From: Myrmaecium sp. VS I D KN 1
Lineage: Eukaryota > Ascomycota > Dothideomycetes > Valsariales > Valsariaceae
Length of the DNA stretch: 64,000 nucleotides
Assembly (NCBI GenBank): GCA_019775845.1
Contig: JADQAV010000032.1
Location: forward strand, 372,001 to 436,000
Direction of reading: 5' to 3'
Shown: piece by piece, positions 58,476 through 64,000 of the stretch
How positions within the stretch are numbered: the first letter of the stretch is position 1
How the letters are laid out: the number at the start of each line of letters is the position of its first letter
The notes under the pieces: model-generated
Seen by the model: the letters and a program-made list of their open reading frames with translations, nothing else
What the model was told of the DNA's origin: nothing
Database searches by the model: none
Made by a program: the position numbers and the translations under genes

Positions 58476-59242
58476 TCACCCAATCAAGAGGCAGATAAAT
58501 GGCTTTCGATACTTCCCTTCCTTAAGCGCGCGCGCAGCTCGCGCAGCTCCTCTCCGTCCTATACCAACATCACATCCACCTCGCGTCGTCTCTTCTCTCT
58601 TCTTACAAAGGATGCCCTCGTAGAACGTGGTTGAGCGCAAGCTCGATATGCCAAAACCATCTTCCGCCATTTCCCCCGCCATAATCGACATAGCTTCATC
58701 GCTACACCGCGCAATACCACCCTCACCATAGAGAAAACGGCATCCGTAGTTACAGAGCCCGACCGTCGTTATGTTACCCAGAAAGTCCCCCAGGAAAGAG
58801 AGAGAGGGTTTCCGCCATCTCGCGTCTGTCTCGCCACATATATGCTTTGAAGCTCAACCCGCAGCCTCGCTGCACTTCCGCCGATGCAGTGCTGGAAGCG
58901 AGAAGTTCTGATGCTGAAAGATGTTCCCAGTCCGTCTTTGATATCTACCAAACATGTTTACAATAGCCGTGTGTAAGGTAAAATCCCAGCGCAGTCAACT
59001 TTTGTCCACAAATACTTCACCGATGATCCGCTCAGCCTGGCCCAAAGAAACGGGCCGCTCGTGCTCACCAAGCGCATCCTTAAAGGCCTTAAAGGGAGTT
59101 TACGCGGTTCGGGACGTGATATCATCGGTGAATAGATAAGTAGGGAAAAAGGAGGAAAAGGAGGGTAGAAATAAGTCCTAACCATCATCCCATCAGCGAG
59201 GGGATCCGCAGCCACGGTACCGTACACCAACAGCGATCGCAC
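58476..59242 (-). CDS. Unrecognised spliced gene, 5' end unresolved
   Basis: Four minus-strand segments join in frame through plausible GT-AG introns: 59242-59183, 59087-59016, 58944-58778 and 58701-58476 (stop). Introns are 95, 71 and 76 nt. The joined product contains RSLLVYGTVAADPLADG, KDALGEHERPVSLGQAERII, RGCGLSFKAYMWRDRREMA and SLRSTTFYEGILCKKREE, which read like genuine protein, not chance frames. I do not recognise the family and see no catalytic motif I can name. No ATG opens the first segment in frame, so an upstream exon is missing from the model or the gene is 5'-truncated. It lies 1.2 kb from the TIR element, which could have disturbed it. The last intron is the least certain. 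Confidence 0.5.
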
Positions 59243-59642
59243 ATGCCCTCAATCCATCAGTCAATCCATCGATCAATCCCTCCATCCAAGAAGTACCCAA
59301 GTACCAGAACGTCAGCGCGCAACCAACACCCACCAATCCCCCCTCCGCACCACCAAAGCCAAGCCAGACAGAGCCTCCTTTAGAGACCAGCGCAGGATAC
59401 TAACACCAACACCAACACCACCACACCACCCCAAAACAAACCCTGCCGTGGAACCGGACAAAACCCAAGACAAGCAGAGGTCATGCAATGCATACCGACC
59501 TACCTACCCTCCCCCCAGAACCCCCCGCGCGCGCCTCACCCCCCGCCCGCAGCAACCATCAGTCACGCGCTTCTCCAACCCCACACCCTCCCAAACCAAA
59601 CCAAACACAAACCAAAGCAACCACACCTCACATCCTCACCTC
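59243..59642. other. Short interval between two minus-strand genes
   Basis: This 400-bp interval lies between the unresolved 5' end of the unrecognised gene and the stop codon of the phosphoesterase gene. It is C- and A-rich with ATCC-type short repeats near 59250-59290. It may hide an upstream exon of the unrecognised gene, but I found none that keeps frame. Confidence 0.4.
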
Positions 59643-61232
59643 TCACGCAACCGGCAAATCCAAATCAACAACAACCGGCTTATTCAGCAGCACCGGACCC
59701 GCCCATCCGCCGCGGACCGGACAGATCGCCGCGTTCACCACGCACGTCTCCCGGCGGCCGAGGCGGGACGGATGCAGGTGTAAGGGCGGCGGGAGGCGGG
59801 TTGGATGATGGATGACGAAGGAGGTCATGGAGGCGACGGTGGCGGTGGTGGAAACGCTTTTCACGCTGTGGGCGCGGGCGAGGCCGCGGTCACGGCTGCG
59901 GTCACGGTCACGGCTGCGATGGCGCCGGATGGGGTCGCTGACGCGCCGACGGAGGCCCTCGAGCATGACGCTGCGGCGGCGACGGCGGTCGGGTTGCTGC
60001 GGATGGAAGAATGGTCGGTTAGCCTTGGATTTTCTTTTCGGAACACGGGTAAGGATGAAAGGGAAAGTGAAAAGGGGCGCGACGGACCACGCCATCGTCT
60101 TCGAAAACCACCTCGCCGACCCCACGCACCCGTCCCGCCAGCTCCAGGCCGCCGCCGTCATTGTCCAGTCTCCGCACTCCCGCCTTCCGCCCTGTAAGAT
60201 CCACCAGACATATCCGCCCGCCCTGGTCCGGCAGCGACGCCGGGTCCGTCCATTCCTCCTCTACTGCTGCCGCAGAAGACCAGCCAAACCGTCCCACGCT
60301 CCCGGCCACAAAATCCCCCGGTCGCGCGGGTTCTTCCATGGCAGGCACAAAGACATCCAATCCCGACATTGCTGCCGCCGGAAGTGCCGGCGGCACGCGC
60401 CAGCGCACACGCTCCGCGCCCCGGCCCGCATGCACGTGGCCACAGACGTGCAGGCGCGGACGCACTTTGGCGAGGGCCTGGTGGAGGGCGGGACAGCCGA
60501 GGCTGCGACGGAGGCCATCGCCCGCGGCATCGGAGGCGATGAGGACGGAGAGCGGGGAGCCGGTGGCATCGCCATGGCCGGCGGGTGGCGCGTGGGTGAT
60601 GAGGATGTCGGTCTGGAGGGGGACGGCCCGCCAGAGGGTTTCGGCGTCGGTGGGGACGTACTGGAAGGCGCTGAAGCGGCGGGCGGGGAGGGAAGGGGGT
60701 AGGGGCGAGTGCGGGCTTCCGAAGACGGTGAAGGTGGTGCGCGGCCCGGTGGGTGAGGTCAGGGTGATGCGGGTGCTGGCGTGGTTGAGGTAGGTCAGGG
60801 TTGGGGAGGTGGCGAGGAGGCGGAGGCAGGCGGCGGAGTCTTGCGGGTTGGAAGGGTGCAAGGTCGGACCGTGGAGGACGGGGTAGTCTGGGGAGAGGGT
60901 GGTGTCGTGGTTTCCTGGGCATTTGTTTCGGTTATCAGTTTTCTTGAATCTAGGCGAGGGCGTGTAGGACCGGCACAAGGCTGAAAGGGGAGATATCTGG
61001 ATGGGAAGGCATGGATCATACCGGCGACGATGAGCTTGACCTCGAAGTCGGCCTTCTCAAGCCAGGCGACCTGCTTCTTGAGCTCGGTGTAGCTGCCGGT
61101 GTTGGTGAGGTCGCCGGCGTGGATCAGCACGTCGCCGCGCGGGAGCTTGGGAGTGTTGTTGTGCGTGTCGGCGATGCAGACAATGCGAGTGCGGCGCGTC
61201 GTGGGTTGGGAGGAGGTGGGGGATGTCGACAT
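59643..61232 (-). CDS. Calcineurin-like metallophosphoesterase, three exons
   Basis: This is a binuclear-metal phosphoesterase, resembling the MPPED/ser-thr phosphatase-like fungal group; the substrate is unknown. Exons are 61232-61022, 60914-60130 and 59996-59643; introns are 107 and 133 nt, giving 449 residues. Metal-binding motifs are present in order: D-x-H (Asp22, His24), GD near 41, GNHD (71-74), the histidine in THAPP (178) and GHVH (229-232). The C-terminus reads GRRETCVVNAAI and then NKPVVVDLDLPV, a conserved ending of this group. The second intron is inferred from a good GTGCGT donor and frame and is less certain than the first. The Arg-rich segment at the start of exon 3 is unusual and might contain another intron. 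The gene is divergent from the BTB gene. Confidence 0.88.
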
Positions 61233-61710
61233 CGGGTCGATTGGACGGAGGAGGTTTTTGATGGATAAGAAGTGAATAGGAGCATGGCGGGACTTGGAGA
61301 GATGCTGTGGTGTTGGATATTTCAGATTGTCTGTGGACGTTGGAAGTTCCAGAGGGCGATTGCTTCATTGGGAGTTGACGTCATGTGACTGTGGAGGCGA
61401 GGCCATTGCGTCCCTCGAGTCAAAGTACTTAAAGAAACGTCCTGCCGTCTTCTATCCATTTTCTCCTGTACCTACTCCTCCAATGTTTCTGATGCCCTCG
61501 CTTCTCGACCAACTTGTATGCTTGTTTGTCGGATCCGGATACCCGGAACTTGACTGGAAATGACCACTCATGATGTCAAACGAAACAAGATATACTTTCT
61601 CTCTCTCAGACTCGTCTGCATTCCGCCCGCCGTAGCTATGGCTATAGGATCCTCTCTTCTTCCGTCTCATACTTCCCTTCCATTCATCGTCGTGCTGGTC
61701 ATTGGACAAG
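61233..61710. promoter_or_regulatory. Compact divergent promoter, phosphoesterase / BTB gene
   Basis: The two ATGs are 478 bp apart, so both promoters must lie in this interval. No clear TATA box is seen. No gene of its own. Confidence 0.5.
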
Positions 61711-62505
61711 ATGTCGAGTAATGCAGAGGCAACGCCGCAGGAGCCGGCGAAAACCAGTCCCAATGAAGTTCTCGCAGTACGTAACTCTGGCAGGTCACCT
61801 CAGCGCCAGCTCCGATTGTGCTGTTGACACATCGATAGGCTTCTGGAGTCGCCAATGGTCACCGTCGTGGCTGGCCCTGCGGAGGGCTCCAGGACCTTCT
61901 ACATTCATGAGCACCTGTTGACCCGCAACTCCAAGTGTTTTGCACGCATGCTTAGCGGTTCATTCAAGGAGGCCAAGGATAGGAAGGTCTCTCTTCCGGA
62001 AGAGGACCCGGATCTCTTCGGGGCGTATGCGAAGTACCTCTACGAACGAACGCTGCCATATGCGGTGAAGGCTACAAGGCCATCCGACTGCCTGCTGCTG
62101 CTCAAGCTATACTTCCTAGGCGACCGCATCACTTCAGAAGCTCTCCGAAACATGGTCCTCGACAAATTCTCGATCAATCCATCGCAACTAATGTCTATGC
62201 CGGATGAAACCTTTGCCAGTGCGCTGGAGCTATGCGTTGAATACTCTGACGCGACCGATCCGCTTCGGAAACATCTCTGCATGATGACTCATCGAGCGAT
62301 ACACGGCGAGGGACGGCAAGGGATAGAATCTCACGGTCCCTTCCGCTCCCTGATGTTCTACCATCCGCAGCTTGCGTCCGAAGGTAGGTCAGCCCGGGAA
62401 TCGGAATGGACGGGCATCGGGGCCGCCTATTTCGGCTTGTCATCGGAATGGAGGCAAAGCGACGGCAAACCAATCGAATGCCTCCCAGAGAGCGTTACGC
62501 ACTAA
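61711..62505 (+). CDS. BTB/POZ-domain protein, two exons
   Basis: BTB domains mediate dimerisation or serve as Cullin-3 adaptors. Exons are 61711-61793 and 61839-62505 with a short 45-nt intron (AG|GTCACC donor), giving 249 residues. The junction produces SGRLLESPMVTVVAG, which runs straight into the BTB fold: FYIHEHLLTRNSKCFARML, then the small-residue and acidic segment LPEEDPDLFGAYAKYLYER. A helical region follows (LLLLKLYFLGDRI, then SALELCVEYSDA). It resembles the many short fungal BTB proteins of unknown partner. The 3' end is uncertain: a GTAGGT after residue 205 could start another intron and lead to a different C-terminus. Confidence 0.82.
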
Positions 62506-64000
62506 TGAAGTGCTGCTACCCAATTCTTCAAACAACGTCGTGCGCAGAGGTCAGATCTGGGGCAACAAAAGCTATATGCTACCAACAAGCGTTCTCACTA
62601 CATCTGCGCATGGTGCCTGTGATTCACTCAGTGAAGTCTTCCGGAGGGAAGAAAGAATGCGCGCCGCGTCTGGCTTACTTATTGTCGAGAGAGGTCCTAG
62701 GCGCGTCTGCCAGATTTGCCGACGGAGGTACAGTGTCCGATAGGTGGTTCATTTGGTACTGAGGAATATGAAACCATTCCCACGAGTCTCTACGACGCCG
62801 GACCTGTGGCACATCGAGAATCCTGGGGACCGCGTCCGCGGTGACGGCGGGGAGCCCTCCGCGCAGGAGAGGTTGAGGGATGATGATGTGTGAGGCGTAA
62901 GGAGAGCAAGGGAAAGGGAGAAAGGATGAGGGCGAGCTGTGCAGGTGGATGGTTAGGGAGGAAATACGTAGTCCTGTCGTGAAAGAAGAAATGAGATGAT
63001 GTAGCCTTTCAAACGAGTACAACCGTTCTTCTACTTCGTTTTCCATTTGTCCTTTTTCCCTTCCATAGTTTCCTAAGCCTTTCGTTACACTGGTAGACGT
63101 CTAAACCCCTACGCAGCCCCGTTTCCCCGATTTCGCGGAGGCATGAAGCTTACACGCACCACAGTGCTTCCCCAGCAATCCAAGCGCGGAAGACCACAAG
63201 GCAACAGACGAAAGGTAAAACCGAACACAAAAAAGGGAGATGAAGAAAAGAGCGGAAGAAAAGAACTATCCAGATCTATCTATGTATGCATAATGGCATG
63301 GCATGGCATGACATGGTCCGCTCCGTATTCCAAAACAGCCGGATAGAAATACCAACTCCAACGGTGGAACGATCCCTTTTCCATCCGGAAGACAAGGGGG
63401 AAAAAGAAGGGAAAAGAAAAAGGCGGATGGACGAACAGCCCGCACCCACCAAGCTGTTCCAAGCGATGAAAACAACAAGACAACACACCCACGAACGGAT
63501 CCAGGGAAACGAAAACCGTAAGCCTTCGAAAGGCCGCAAGCGAAGAGTGATCAGAGCCACCCACCACCTTTGGACGACGACGCACTTCGCCCCCTCAGTC
63601 CCAACGATCCAGCCACCCCCGCACCCTTATCCCGCCATCGCTCCAAGCTACTTTTCCGACCCGCCAACGCGCCACGATCGCCCGTCCCACCGAACACGTG
63701 CACCCGGCGCACATCTGCCGTCGTGGTTGGCGGCCGGCTCGCCGCCCGTATGCTGCTGCTGCGGAACACTGTGGCCGACACGGGCGGCGGTGGCGGCGGC
63801 GGCGGTGGCGGCGAGCTTTTAGTAGGTGGAGGAACTGGCCAGTCTGGATACGGGCCGCTTTGAACCGGCTGGGGCGAGGACGGATGTTCCTGGAGGGGCG
63901 AGACGCGGGGTTTTCGGACGCTGTCATGGCTTTGGATGTCCGGCCCGCAGCGTTCGGGACATTGCTCTTCGGGGTCAATGTCGTGTTCGTTAGCATCGTC
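62506..64000. other. Unresolved right-hand end
   Basis: After the BTB stop, a plus-strand segment at 62801-62893 reads LWHIENPGDRVRGDGG and ends at a stop, so it could be a terminal exon of the BTB gene or of another gene. From 62900 to 63560 no coding signal is convincing. The last 400 bp are GC-rich with several long open frames and are listed separately. Confidence 0.4.
63600..64000. other. Probable edge of a gene cut by the window, strand undecided
   Basis: Open frames run to the window end on both strands. On the plus strand one frame reads GRMFLEGRDAGFSDAVMALD and then a hydrophobic stretch. On the minus strand another reads DPEEQCPERCGPDIQSHD and continues with a proline run to a stop at 63551. 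High GC makes all of these open by default, so I cannot choose. A partial gene is likely, but neither product nor strand is assigned. Confidence 0.25.

Noticed and set aside
1-64000. A biosynthetic, defence or virulence gene cluster
   Set aside because: Genes are individual housekeeping or regulatory units with separate promoters. The single acyl-CoA ligase has no accompanying synthase, transporter or tailoring enzymes.

Overview
The window looks like nuclear chromosome sequence from a filamentous ascomycete (Pezizomycotina). The main reasons are GC-rich genes with many short GT-AG introns (45-290 nt, mostly 50-110), fungal families such as Zn2Cys6 regulators with a Fungal_trans region, and one sharply bounded TA-rich block that looks like a repeat mutated by RIP (repeat-induced point mutation). 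A Dothideomycete-like genome is my guess and is not proven by the sequence. I found no rRNA, tRNA, CRISPR array or bacterial-type operon.

Layout: (1) 0.3-7.5 kb, three minus-strand genes: an unknown nuclear-type protein, an AMP-binding acyl-CoA ligase and ribosomal protein L16 (uL13). (2) 10.4-16.5 kb (+), MOT1, the TBP-displacing Snf2 ATPase. (3) 18.0-21.5 kb (-), a canonical Zn2Cys6 regulator resembling yeast Asg1; 23.6-25.8 kb (+), a second regulator with an atypical six-cysteine cluster. (4) 27.8-30.9 kb (-), a large low-complexity protein. (5) 32.3-36.2 kb (+), splicing factor PRP45 (SNW/SKIP) and ribosomal protein L4. (6) 36.8-39.2 kb, a divergent pair: an ankyrin protein (-) and TAF11 (+). 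(7) 42.1-45.7 kb (+), a large dual-specificity phosphatase. (8) 47.6-49.8 kb (-), a J-domain protein with long Arg-Glu arrays. (9) 52.8-57.2 kb, a 4.46-kb TA-rich element with about 95-bp terminal inverted repeats. (10) 58.5-62.5 kb, an unrecognised multi-exon minus-strand gene, a calcineurin-like phosphoesterase (-) and a BTB protein (+). The last 1.5 kb is unresolved.

Most genes are housekeeping functions: transcription initiation (MOT1 and TAF11 both act on TBP/TFIID), splicing (PRP45) and translation (L16, L4), interspersed with regulators and signalling proteins. They are separate eukaryotic transcription units, not a functional cluster, and I see no secondary-metabolite, toxin or defence system. 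The most unusual items are the RIP-like TIR element and its internal repeats, the unrecognised spliced gene beside it, the insertion inside the TAF11 histone fold, the atypical zinc cluster with a GC-AG intron, and an 18-nt micro-exon in MOT1. All exon models were built by hand from splice signals and frame continuity, without transcript evidence.
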